DNA of 49,627 bases from JANXYY01 sp035530875 (GCA_035530875.1 DATKUB010000043.1:1-49627); one strand, 5' to 3'. Positions 35,301-41,648 are shown, counted from the first letter of the stretch. Numbers and translations: made by a program. The notes: a model not told the origin generated them from the letters alone.

Positions 35301-35534
35301 TATGAAGTCGTAGATTGGAAGACCGGGCGACCAAAGCAGGGGGAAGAGGGCGAGAGCGCAGCGCTGCAGTTAGCGGCTTATCGGCTTGCCTGGGCCAGAA
35401 TCAAAGGGGTTGATCCAAGCCAAGTGAGCGCCGCCTTTCATTATGTTGCCCAGAATTTGACGGTGCGTCCTTCGGATTTGAAATCGTATGAAGAGTTGAC
35501 CGCGATGATCACGACGCTCCCAAGCAGCAAATAG
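32394..35534 (+). CDS. adnB: Helicase-nuclease subunit AdnB
   Basis: 1046 residues from GTG at 32394, overlapping the adnA stop as GTGA; the frame is open back to 32355 inside adnA. The motor motifs are canonical: AGAGSGKTETMSSRL, VVLLDEYQDTSQSQ, VGDPCQSIYGWRGA and YVAITRAKHSL, so AdnB should be the main translocase. The C-terminal nuclease has FHQWLEGQFG, EIPFETQIDTIVLRGRIDAV and YEVVDWKTGRPK with the Asp/Lys active site of PD-(D/E)XK enzymes. AdnB degrades the other strand of the DNA end. Corresponds to Rv3201c. nudC starts 23 bp later. Confidence 0.92.
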   Translation: MTLRFSARDIAERIGLDLPTIEQERIIEAPLTPAVVIAGAGSGKTETMSSRLVYLVANNLIEPERVLGLTFTKKAATELSQRVRRRLALLGRAGLIGAGSGEVSISTYHSYAGRILGEHALRIGVEPPSRIAGEARVWLLADRIVSRYDGTMSSTNSSPSSVTGYVIDLANEMAEHGVTVEEVTTFTSKLVDELMAIDSDDRYGMQLPVREIVERQRSRLELLPLVQLFQEAKSVEGELSFDDQMSLAAQIAAQIPSVGELERSRYGVVLLDEYQDTSQSQLLLMKSLFGNGHPVTAVGDPCQSIYGWRGASAHTLESFPSEFPGADGARAETYPLMISWRNDTSILAAANEVSGEIRALADTPLLASPKATQGELVCGLYESTAHEASAIGQFIKERWQEGSNSSAVLVRKRSQIPLIESALRSHHLPVEVVGVGGLLLTPEVADLQATLEVLVNPEAGNSLMRLLTGARWRIGAHDLVALARYAATLIKDVEPTDDGDEARSIIDALDQIENAPREIFSELGFERLTRLSRELSRLRRSLGSALPDLILEVEYSLGVDLEVGAHPRSATHARAHLDRFLEEAVDFSEGGGGSAVLRSFLSYLQTASSAERGLKPGEAEVSTSVVQILTIHGAKGLEWDVVAVAGLTEGTFPSKDRGDDNWLRRAAVLPFALRGDKTALPEFEYLRAATQSDLADFAAEFALACSTHAQREEIRLGYVAITRAKHSLFCTSSWWGSGKKATGPSQIYETVRRIAETEGAIVCDTPLPLEKTNPILETKNSITWPFDPLGSRRSSVDTAAELTMFAIRNSTPVPEPLDSEQESLLKDAQTLLRELAGRLRDAGDFVSLPPRLSVSTLIELSTDPVRLARQIRRPLPKEPNRIARRGTEFHQWLEGQFGSSSLLDLDELPGSADADAVNDGDLKQLQSAWSKSDWASRSPIEVEIPFETQIDTIVLRGRIDAVYQNADGSYEVVDWKTGRPKQGEEGESAALQLAAYRLAWARIKGVDPSQVSAAFHYVAQNLTVRPSDLKSYEELTAMITTLPSSK

Positions 35535-35557
35535 CGCGAACTAATAGAGTTGCCGAC

Positions 35558-36445
35558 GTGGTTGTAGCGGAAACAAATCCCGAATTCGAGAACCTCTCAT
35601 TAGATGTGGCTTTTGACCGAGCAGCTTATCTTCGGGCCGATGAGCAAAGGCTCAGTGAGCTCTTGAGAGATTCGTCCACTCGAATTTTGCGCATTTTCGA
35701 CGGGCGTTTTGCCTGGGTTCAAGATTCTGAGCCACGGTCGGATCCGCGCGCACCTGCACAGACGGATTATTTTTTCCTTGGCCTTGATGAGAATCAGGTC
35801 GCCTATTTTGCAGAGCACCATGAGCACGATGATCCAGATTCGGCTGCCACGCTCCGAGACAATGACTGGCCTGATTTTGAGCGATCGCTGGCAACCCATG
35901 CAGTCGCCTTGACAAATTGGCACGGTACGCATCCAAAGTGCCCAAGGTGCGGGGGAGAAACTCATCCAATCCTTTCTGGGTCTGTACGACGTTGCCAAGT
36001 CGACGGCACTGATCATCATCCAAGGAGCGATCCGGCAATTATCAGTCTTGTCTGCGATCGGGATGATCGGCTGCTGCTTGGTCGACAACGCACTTGGCCA
36101 GAGCGTCGGTTCTCCGCCTTTGCTGGGTTTGTCGAGCCCGGTGAATCGCTTGAAGACTGCCTTCGGCGCGAGATTTTCGAAGAGTGCGGGCTCAAAGTCG
36201 AGCGACCAAAATATCTCGGTTCGCAGGCCTGGCCCTTTCCTGGTTCATTAATGGTGGCTTTCCACGTGGTTGCGATCAATGTTGGACAGGAGCGGGCCGA
36301 CGGCGACGAGATCGCTGAGATCAAGTGGTTTACCCGAGAACAACTCAAGATCCAGTACGAACGCGAAGAGGTCCTCCTGCCGCCACGCATCAGCATTGCG
36401 CGAAGAATGATCGAACATTGGTATGGCGGCCCACTTGAGCGCTGA
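35558..36445 (+). CDS. nudC: NAD+ diphosphatase
   Basis: 295 residues from GTG at 35558. After an N-terminal NUDIX-like half come CPRCGG and RRCQVDG (zinc ribbon), HHPRSDPAIISLV and the Nudix box GFVEPGESLEDCLRREIFEECGL (about residues 195-217), then SQAWPFPGSLMVAF, the NADH-binding SQPWPFPxS motif with A in place of P. The enzyme splits NAD(H) into NMN(H) and AMP and in other bacteria removes NAD caps from RNA. The fourth zinc Cys is not seen; an Asp stands there, which other actinobacterial NudC proteins also seem to have. Corresponds to Rv3199c. The last 23 bases overlap the uvrD2 start. Confidence 0.92.
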   Translation: MVVAETNPEFENLSLDVAFDRAAYLRADEQRLSELLRDSSTRILRIFDGRFAWVQDSEPRSDPRAPAQTDYFFLGLDENQVAYFAEHHEHDDPDSAATLRDNDWPDFERSLATHAVALTNWHGTHPKCPRCGGETHPILSGSVRRCQVDGTDHHPRSDPAIISLVCDRDDRLLLGRQRTWPERRFSAFAGFVEPGESLEDCLRREIFEECGLKVERPKYLGSQAWPFPGSLMVAFHVVAINVGQERADGDEIAEIKWFTREQLKIQYEREEVLLPPRISIARRMIEHWYGGPLER

Positions 36446-38462
36446 TCAAATCCTGGCCAGCCTCGACGACGAACAGCGCCAGGTTGCGATCAATCAGAGC
36501 GGGCCACTATGCGTTCTGGCCGGCGCCGGAACTGGAAAAACCCGGGCCATTACACATCGAATTGCTTACGGTGTCCAAGCTGGCATGGTTACTCCGCAGA
36601 ACATTCTGGCTCTGACGTTTACTTCCCGAGCAGCCGGCGAGATGCGAACTCGACTTCGTACCCTCGGAGTATCAGGGGTCCAAGCACGGACTTTTCATGC
36701 GGCGGCCTTGAGGCAACTGACTTTCTTCTGGCCGAAAGCAGTTGGATCTCAGATGCCCGAAATTATTCAGAACAAAAGTTCGTTGATCGCCAAGGCACTG
36801 ACCAGAAGTGATGCCACTGACCGTGCTCTCCTACGAGATCTGGCAAGTGAGATCGAGTGGGCAAAGGTGAGTCAAATAGCACACGATGATTACCTTGGCG
36901 CCGCTACCGAGGCAGGACGTGCCACGATTGGTAATTTCGACTTGGCGCAATTCGCGTCGATTTACGCAGACTATGACGAAATTAAAAGTGACAGCGGCCA
37001 TATTGATTTCGAGGATGTGCTTTTATTGACTGTTGGAATTCTCAACGAACGAGACGATATTGCCGGTCAAATCCGAGCCCAATACTCCAAATTTATTGTT
37101 GACGAATACCAAGATGTCTCGCCGCTACAACAGCGCCTACTTGATCTTTGGCTGGGCGAACGTCGGGAGTTGTGCGTAGTGGGGGATGCCAGCCAGACGA
37201 TTTACACCTTCGCGGGTGCAACTCCAGCGTTCCTGCTTGGCTTCACGACCAGGTACCCAGATGCGCAGACGGTTCGTCTGGTACGCGACTATCGATCAAC
37301 GCCGGAAGTAGTGGATCTGGCGAATCGACTTCTCAAGAACGCACCGGGGAAAGTGGATCTGATTTCAATCGCGCCATCTGGTCCGCGGCCCACTTTCTCG
37401 GATTATTCGGATGAAGTTGTCGAGGCCTCAGAGGTGGCTCGCAGTGTTGCCAAGTTGGTTGATAGCGGCGTTTCACTCTCCGAAATTGCCATTTTGTATC
37501 GCACGAATTCCCAATCAGCGGCATATGAAGAGAGCCTGACAGAGCAGAACATTCCCTACCAGGTTCGCGGTGGCGAAAGATTTTTCGAGCGGACGGAAGT
37601 CAAGGGTGCGTTGAGGTTGCTCCGCGGCGCCGCCGTTGGTAGCCCCGAATCTGATGTTCGCACAGAAGTGGTAAATGTGCTTGAGAGCACTGGTTGGTCA
37701 CTGCTTAAGCCGCCGCCGGGCGGAGGTGCAGTGAGATCGCGTTGGGAATCACTGGCGGCAATCGTCGCACTCTATGACGAACTGGCGGCCACAAGGTCAG
37801 GATTGACACTGCGCCAATTCGTCGATGAGTTGGATGAACGTCGCCAAGCCCAACACGCGCCAACCCTTGATGGCGTGACGCTGGCAACTCTTCATTCAGC
37901 CAAAGGACTCGAATGGGATGCGGTTTTCGTGGTTGGGCTCAGCGAGGGTCTCATGCCCATTTCAATGGCCACCACGGAGGAAGGAATCAGCGAAGAACGA
38001 CGCCTGCTCTACGTCGGCATCACACGAGCGCGAACACACTTGTTCTTCACTTGGTCACATGCTCGTACTCCCGGCGCGCGCGCAACTAGGTCGGCATCGC
38101 GGTTCCTAGACCTGTTACGCCCGAGCGTGGCCAGAGCGCGGTCGGTACCAAAGCCGCCCCGAGCCCTTGCCAAATGCCGGATCTGCCAACGCCCGCTAGC
38201 TACTTCAAGCGAGCGAAAGTTGGGTCGCTGCGCCACCTGCCCTGGCGGCGGCGACATCGGCCTCCTAGACCAACTTCGCGAGTGGCGGACCTTGACCGCG
38301 AAGGCCACGAACATGCCTGCCTATACGGTCTTCACCGATTCCACCTTGCAAGCTATCGCGGAGATCCACCCGACAACTCTTGAAGAGTTGGCGGGCATTT
38401 CCGGCGTCGGGCCGATCAAATTGACGCGCTACGGCGAAGAACTGCTGGCTCTGCTGTCCTAA
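36423..38462 (+). CDS. uvrD2: ATP-dependent DNA helicase UvrD2
   Basis: 679 residues. SF1A motifs: LAGAGTGKTRAITHR, FIVDEYQDVSPLQQ, VVGDASQTIYTFAGA, TLHSAKGLEWDAVFVVGLSEGLMP and YVGITRARTHL. A linker then carries a tetracysteine zinc motif (KCRICQRPL ... RCATC, about residues 580-605), and an HRDC domain closes the protein (MPAYTVFTDSTLQAIAEIHPTTLEELAGISGVGPIKLTRYG). This layout defines mycobacterial UvrD2 (Rv3198c), an essential 3'-5' helicase there. It is translated from inside the nudC end (23 bp overlap), so the adnA-adnB-nudC-uvrD2 run is probably one operon. It converges on whiB7 with 18 bp between stops. Confidence 0.95.
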   Translation: MAAHLSADQILASLDDEQRQVAINQSGPLCVLAGAGTGKTRAITHRIAYGVQAGMVTPQNILALTFTSRAAGEMRTRLRTLGVSGVQARTFHAAALRQLTFFWPKAVGSQMPEIIQNKSSLIAKALTRSDATDRALLRDLASEIEWAKVSQIAHDDYLGAATEAGRATIGNFDLAQFASIYADYDEIKSDSGHIDFEDVLLLTVGILNERDDIAGQIRAQYSKFIVDEYQDVSPLQQRLLDLWLGERRELCVVGDASQTIYTFAGATPAFLLGFTTRYPDAQTVRLVRDYRSTPEVVDLANRLLKNAPGKVDLISIAPSGPRPTFSDYSDEVVEASEVARSVAKLVDSGVSLSEIAILYRTNSQSAAYEESLTEQNIPYQVRGGERFFERTEVKGALRLLRGAAVGSPESDVRTEVVNVLESTGWSLLKPPPGGGAVRSRWESLAAIVALYDELAATRSGLTLRQFVDELDERRQAQHAPTLDGVTLATLHSAKGLEWDAVFVVGLSEGLMPISMATTEEGISEERRLLYVGITRARTHLFFTWSHARTPGARATRSASRFLDLLRPSVARARSVPKPPRALAKCRICQRPLATSSERKLGRCATCPGGGDIGLLDQLREWRTLTAKATNMPAYTVFTDSTLQAIAEIHPTTLEELAGISGVGPIKLTRYGEELLALLS

Positions 38463-38480
38463 CTGCTAGCGGTTCCCAAC

Positions 38481-38816
38481 TTATGCCGCATCAACTCTTT
38501 CGGCCGTCTCTGGCCGGCTCAGGCGAGGACGTCCTGGCGATCGCTTCGCCGCGACTATCCGGCCGTCTTCAAAGATTTCACCACCCCAAACCCCGCACGG
38601 CTCACGCCGGGAAATTGCGCCATCGAGGCAGGCACTCTGCAACGGGCAGGTACGGCAGAGCGCTTTCGCCTCCTCAAGCCGATTCGTCGTCTCGGCAAAG
38701 AAGAGTTCCGGGTCGGCGAAGTGACATGGCAAGTCCACTCCATCGACCGGTGAAGCCGGAGCTTCATCACCATCAGCCCAGCCGGGGATGAGGAACTCGC
38801 TCAACACCACACTCAT
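38481..38816 (-). CDS. whiB7: WhiB7-type antibiotic-response regulator
   Basis: 111 residues from ATG at 38816, preceded by GAGGAGACGAAG as ribosome site. Cluster cysteines lie in LPCHFADPELFF and ALCRTCPLQSAC; the following REPCGVWGGEIFEDG and the AT-hook-like basic segment KRSPGRPRLSRP are diagnostic of WhiB7, which binds the primary sigma factor and AT-rich DNA just upstream of -35. WhiB7 is induced by ribosome-targeting antibiotics and switches on intrinsic resistance genes. The upstream 270 bases hold its promoter, an upstream ORF and an intrinsic terminator. uvrD2 next door agrees with Rv3198c/Rv3197A. Confidence 0.94.
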   Translation of the reverse strand: MSVVLSEFLIPGWADGDEAPASPVDGVDLPCHFADPELFFAETTNRLEEAKALCRTCPLQSACLDGAISRREPCGVWGGEIFEDGRIVAAKRSPGRPRLSRPETAERVDAA

Positions 38817-38861
38817 CTTCGTCTCCTCTCATCTTCTGTCTCTGGTCGAACGGGCTTTAGC

Positions 38862-38899
38862 AAAAAGAAAGGGCCACGGATCATTGAGATCCGCGGCCC
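38862..38899 (-). terminator. Intrinsic terminator (attenuator) in the whiB7 leader
   Basis: In the minus-strand RNA, GGGCC-G-CGGATC (38899-38888), loop of five bases, GATCCG-U-GGCCC (38882-38871) form a continuous 12 bp stem with one G-U pair, followed at once by UUUCUUUUU (38870-38862). It ends 46 bases before the whiB7 start codon, after the upstream ORF, so reading into whiB7 requires antitermination. Confidence 0.85.
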
Positions 38900-38907
38900 G
38901 GGGCCAT

Positions 38908-38922
38908 GACGCACTATGCGTC
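38908..38922 (-). promoter_or_regulatory. Hairpin directly after the whiB7 upstream ORF
   Basis: GACGCA (38917-38922 on the complementary reading), three-base loop, TGCGTC form a perfect 6 bp stem that touches the last base of the upstream ORF stop codon. Its GCATAGT strand (38913-38919) is also complementary over 7 bases to 39008-39014, the start region of the upstream ORF, giving an alternative fold. Confidence 0.5.
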
Positions 38923-39017
38923 TATAACTCCCGGGTAGGCGGGTTTGCTCCATACCAGAACGCCGAAAAAGCCACTGCCTGATGGGCAGCCGGCGAATTG
39001 GCGTAGTGCATAGTCAC
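38922..39017 (-). CDS. whiB7 leader peptide (upstream ORF)
   Basis: 31 codons from GTG 39017, with GGGGAG (39025-39030) seven bases upstream, or 29 codons from ATG 39011. The peptide begins MHYANSPAAHQAVAF and ends SAFWYGANPPTREL before TAG at 38922-38924. It lies between the whiB7 promoter and the terminator. In mycobacteria and Streptomyces, translation of such an ORF reports ribosome slowing: stalling changes leader folding so that the terminator does not form. A Pro-Pro pair and aromatic cluster near the end would be natural slow points. The peptide itself probably has no other role. Confidence 0.75.
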   Translation of the reverse strand: MTMHYANSPAAHQAVAFSAFWYGANPPTREL

Positions 39018-39061
39018 GTGCTTGCTCCCCTGTCGTTGTCGGTCGTTTTCCTTGCGGCGCC

Positions 39062-39103
39062 AGGGTAACTGGGAAGAGCGCCTCCGGGCAACCTAATTAA
39101 TTT
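39062..39103 (-). promoter_or_regulatory. whiB7 promoter with AT-rich WhiB7 box
   Basis: On the minus strand: AAATTAATTA (39103-39094), two bases, -35 TTGCCC (39091-39086), 18 bases, -10 TACCCT (39067-39062). An AT-rich stretch 2-3 bases upstream of -35 is the known WhiB7-responsive feature, so autoactivation is expected. Transcription would start near 39055. The box overlaps the 3' end of the preceding gene by a few bases. Confidence 0.65.
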
Positions 39104-39105
39104 GC

Positions 39106-40134
39106 TTAACGGTTTTCTGCCTCGTTCTCGTCCCGCCCGCCTAGATTCCATGAGCAGCCGCAACGGGGATGTCGCTTACGTGCCGCACTTGAGATGCTCA
39201 GAGACGCTTCGATTCGGAGGGTCGTATCGGCCAGTCGCGAATGAGCCCGCGGATCCGGATCATCCAGGAGTGAGAGCGCTGCTAGAGCGCCTAACCCAGC
39301 CGCTACTTGGGCCAGCGCCGCCGGCGGCTCATGATCAGTCTGGCCACATAACTCGACCGTGTACCAATTCGGATCCCGATCTAGTCGATCTAGTGTTAGG
39401 CAGCGCAGACAGGAATTTTTCCCGGGCACTACTAGGGGCCCTATCTCGATTGCATCGCCCCGGGATTCAATCAACAAATGTGAAACTGAGAAATTCATCC
39501 AAGCCAGGATTTCGCTAGGCGCTGGCGGTCTGGTGATGATCACTAAGGCTGGCTGTTTGATTTTGCGGGCAGTGACCCTCGGGTAGTCGCGGGAGAGGCT
39601 CCGTTCCAAATCGCGGGCAGCATTTTGGCCCACGCTGGAAAGTGAAGAAACGGGCAGATGCTGACTCGTGATGCTCCGCTGATCCGATAGACGCAACTCG
39701 CCGACGCCCCCAGCGGCTAAGGATCGGGCGATGTTTGCCCCGATTAGCCCACAGCCGTAAATATCAATTCTCGCTCGAGATCTGGCCAGTAGGGCTGCTT
39801 GACCGCCGTCGATGACCCCGCTGTGATGAGTCGTGATTTGAAGCTCCGGCCAATTTTCATTTCCGCTGCTTGAAGGGGTCTCTTGGTCAAGCAGTCCGAA
39901 GGACTCCAACGACTCAATGATTTCCATGACCAGATTCACGCCCTGATCCAGAAGGAGGGCAATTTCAGGTGGGGTGTACCGACCCTTGAGCAACGGAATC
40001 ACCGCAGCGGCTAGGTCTTGTTGGAACAGTAAGCCGCGCTCGCGACGGCCAACGAAGAAGCCATCGCTGCGGGAGACGTAGATCAGGCCGGTCTTAAGCG
40101 CCGGCCGTCGAAGCTGAGTTTTAGTTGGGATCAC
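39106..40134 (-). CDS. Orphan E1-like (ThiF/TOMM cyclodehydratase-related) protein
   Basis: 342 residues from GTG at 40134. The N-terminal 100 residues look like a winged-helix/leader-binding module (LKTGLIYVSRSDGFFVGRRERGLLFQQDLAAAVIPLLKGRYTPPEIALLL). After that comes a ThiF-type Rossmann domain: IYGCGLIGANIARSLAAGGVGELRLSDQ, with cysteines CLRC near residue 245 and CGC near residue 327 as likely zinc ligands. E1-like proteins of this sort bind precursor peptides in thiazole/oxazole peptide clusters, but no YcaO, dehydrogenase or precursor gene is present. The gene is conserved beside whiB7 and uvrD2 in actinobacteria (Rv3196 region), suggesting a housekeeping role. The true reaction is unknown. 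Confidence 0.65.
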   Translation of the reverse strand: MIPTKTQLRRPALKTGLIYVSRSDGFFVGRRERGLLFQQDLAAAVIPLLKGRYTPPEIALLLDQGVNLVMEIIESLESFGLLDQETPSSSGNENWPELQITTHHSGVIDGGQAALLARSRARIDIYGCGLIGANIARSLAAGGVGELRLSDQRSITSQHLPVSSLSSVGQNAARDLERSLSRDYPRVTARKIKQPALVIITRPPAPSEILAWMNFSVSHLLIESRGDAIEIGPLVVPGKNSCLRCLTLDRLDRDPNWYTVELCGQTDHEPPAALAQVAAGLGALAALSLLDDPDPRAHSRLADTTLRIEASLSISSAARKRHPRCGCSWNLGGRDENEAENR

Positions 40135-40285
40135 CAGTGCAGCCTGTTTGAATCGAGCCTAGCTTGACGCCTTGTCGGTCACAGAGGTGACGGCAAAGTT
40201 AGTTTCCGTCGCGCTAAGTCTTCTGGAGTTCCAACTGGGCTCGCCGGAGTTACAACTTGGTTGAGATGCCGGCCCCGGAAAGGCA

Positions 40286-40322
40286 GAAGCGGGTGGAGCC
40301 AGAAACTGGCTCCACCCGCTTC
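40286..40322 (-). terminator. 17 bp perfect hairpin downstream of the DUF5679 gene
   Basis: GAAGCGGGTGGAGCCAG (40286-40302), loop AAA, and its exact complement (40306-40322). On the minus strand it is followed by TGCCTTTCC, a weak U-tract of the kind seen in actinobacteria. It lies 16 bases after the stop at 40338 and should end that transcript. Confidence 0.75.
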
Positions 40323-40337
40323 AATAAACCTTCTTGC

Positions 40338-40502
40338 TTACGCCTTGCCGAGAATGCGGTTAAGAGTAGTGCCACACACAGAGCACTTGCCCTTTGCCAT
40401 GCGGCGACCTGATTCGGAGACCACTACGTGACCTTCGAAATCACGCTTCTCTTTGCATTTCACGCAATAGGCGTCGCCTTTGTAGCTTTCGGTCTCTGCC
40501 AT
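40338..40502 (-). CDS. DUF5679-family small zinc-ribbon protein
   Basis: 54 residues: MAETESYKGDAYCVKCKEKR, then DFEGHVVVSESGRRMAKGKC and SVCGTTLNRILGKA. CVKC and CSVC form a Cys4 zinc ribbon, and the AYCVKCKEKRDFEG pattern is that of DUF5679, a short and highly conserved actinobacterial protein of unknown role. ATG at 40502 follows AGGAGG by six bases, one of the strongest ribosome sites in the window, which suggests abundant expression. A 17 bp terminator hairpin follows. It is too short for routine ORF finding. Confidence 0.88.
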   Translation of the reverse strand: MAETESYKGDAYCVKCKEKRDFEGHVVVSESGRRMAKGKCSVCGTTLNRILGKA

Positions 40503-40641
40503 GTTGTCCTCCTGGTGCTGGATTCGATGTCCGCGCCACCAAGTGGGCGTGACGTGATGACACTACAGGCTGGTGAGCGTGAGACGAGAATTTCAGGCGC
40601 CCTTTTAGGCGCTTTCTAGGCGTATCCAAGTGGAATCTGAG

Positions 40642-41286
40642 CTAAATGTCCGATAAATCGCTTATGCCGCTTTGTCCGCCCTGCCAACCCTCCAGAAAAC
40701 CTATCGCGCGCTCGGTGCGGGCATAGCGCCGCTCAAGTTCGTAGAAGCGCTCGCTATGGGCAGCTTCAAGCAGGTGGGCTAGCTCGTGAACCAGAACGTA
40801 GTCGAGGACGTATTTGGGCATGCCTGCGATCCGAGTTGAGATTCGGATGCTGGCGTCATCGAGGGTGCAAGACCCCCAACGGGAGAGCATCTGGGAACTC
40901 CAGCGGACCGAAGTTGGTTGTGCCTTGCCGTCGAAAAGTTCCCGGCTCAATTTGGCGGCTCGAGTTTGGAGCTCATCGTCTCCGGGCCTGAGCTTGCGTT
41001 CGGAGCGCTCCACTTTGGCCACCATTTCGGGCACCAATTTGGCTTCCTCACGTTTGCTCATTCGAGCCGGAATTGCCACCACTATTGATGATCCCTCGCG
41101 AAAGGCGCTTACCGTCCGTTTGCGCCTGGCGCTTCGGCGGACGATTACCTGGGTGGGTGCAGGTGTTGAACCTTGCGGGGATATTTGTGGTGAAGCAACC
41201 GCATTTTCCGAGGCCGCAAGGTCGGTTCCCTTGAGGTCGGCTGAAAATCCAAAATCAAGGAACTCGCTGAAATTAGAATCCCCCAT
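40642..41286 (-). CDS. YgjP/SprT-like zinc metallopeptidase (DUF45, M48-like)
   Basis: 214 residues. The N-terminal 45 residues are low-complexity. Then come IVRRSARRKRTVSAFREGSSIVVAIPARMSK and VRWSSQMLSRWGSCTLDDASIRIS, the DUF45 signature, and VLVHELAHLLEAAHSERFYELE with the HExxH zinc site and a third His six residues on. These predicted cytosolic peptidases are widespread and of unknown substrate; in actinobacteria the gene stays close to uvrD2 and whiB7. Start ATG at 41286. The upstream gap of 360 bp contains the candidate small RNA. Confidence 0.85.
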   Translation of the reverse strand: MGDSNFSEFLDFGFSADLKGTDLAASENAVASPQISPQGSTPAPTQVIVRRSARRKRTVSAFREGSSIVVAIPARMSKREEAKLVPEMVAKVERSERKLRPGDDELQTRAAKLSRELFDGKAQPTSVRWSSQMLSRWGSCTLDDASIRISTRIAGMPKYVLDYVLVHELAHLLEAAHSERFYELERRYARTERAIGFLEGWQGGQSGISDLSDI

Positions 41287-41492
41287 GGCAGGTACGGTAG
41301 AGCAGTCTTCAAAGATTCCTCGTATTGACCCGATTACCGGACAGGCTCTGATTGGAGCAGAGTAATGCTCAGCCTGGATTGCCGAATTTGAGGTCAGACA
41401 TCCTCAACTTATTGGGTTCTATCCACAGTTTTCCGGAATTGATACACAGGTACTCCACAACCCAGATCGCCTGCAGTATCCATGCCAAACGA

Positions 41493-41511
41493 AAAATACG
41501 TGGAGTATTTT
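41493..41511. promoter_or_regulatory. Inverted repeat upstream of the small RNA promoter
   Basis: AAAATAC (41493-41499), GTGGA, GTATTTT (41505-41511): perfect 7-base arms ending 18 bases before the -35 element of the candidate small RNA. It could be an operator. A second partly overlapping inverted pair, TACTCCAC (41451-41458) and GTGGAGTA (41500-41507), may be linked to it. Confidence 0.4.
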
Positions 41512-41529
41512 CTTAAAAGTGTCAAGTAG

Positions 41530-41559
41530 TTGACTACACACCCAGTTAACTCGTAGCGT
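41530..41559 (+). promoter_or_regulatory. Promoter of the candidate small RNA
   Basis: TTGACT (41530-41535), 18 bases, TAGCGT (41554-41559), a good -35 and an actinobacterial TAnnnT -10. Initiation is expected at about 41566-41568, exactly where the RNA stem begins. Confidence 0.6.
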
Positions 41560-41566
41560 CAGCACA

Positions 41567-41648
41567 TCCAAGCTCCCGGATAACCGGTCGGATGTATGCA
41601 AGGGGAAGGCATGCAATCGAACGTGCGTCCCGGGAGCTTGGTTTTTTC
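41567..41648 (+). ncRNA. Candidate small RNA closed by a 12 bp stem and ended by a U-tract
   Basis: CCAAGCTCCCGG (41568-41579) pairs perfectly with CCGGGAGCTTGG (41630-41641), directly followed by TTTTTT (41642-41647). Inside, TGTATGC (41593-41599) pairs with GCATGCA (41609-41615) with one G-U, exposing the purine loop AAGGGGAAG (41600-41608). A promoter lies at the right distance upstream and no plus-strand gene follows, so this looks like a free-standing RNA of about 80 nt rather than a leader. The 50-base interior is too long for an ordinary terminator loop. It does not contain the conserved loop of signal recognition particle RNA, and I do not recognise the family. The purine-rich loop could pair with pyrimidine-rich target sequences. 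Confidence 0.55.

Larger units (their letters stand above)
41287..41646. other. Intergenic region with regulatory repeats and a candidate small RNA (360 bp)
   Basis: No protein gene is convincing here. The left part should hold the promoter of the DUF45 gene. CTATCCACA near 41430 differs in one base from a DnaA box but is single. Inverted repeats lie at 41451-41458/41500-41507 (TACTCCAC/GTGGAGTA) and 41493-41511 (AAAATAC-GTGGA-GTATTTT). The right part, 41530-41648, holds promoter, small RNA and terminator on the plus strand. Confidence 0.6.

Noticed and set aside
39106..41286. Thiazole/oxazole peptide (TOMM) cluster
   Set aside because: Only the E1-like protein is present; no YcaO, dehydrogenase, transporter or precursor is seen.
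41285..41365. 26-codon plus-strand ORF starting over the DUF45 gene start
   Set aside because: It is the tail of an antisense frame, with no ribosome site and no recognisable protein; probably chance.
41425..41470. Replication origin (DnaA box-like word in the intergenic region)
   Set aside because: Only one near match is seen and no dnaA, dnaN or AT-rich cluster is near.
41567..41648. Signal recognition particle (4.5S) RNA
   Set aside because: The shape is similar, but the conserved SRP loop with GGAAGGNAGCA is missing.
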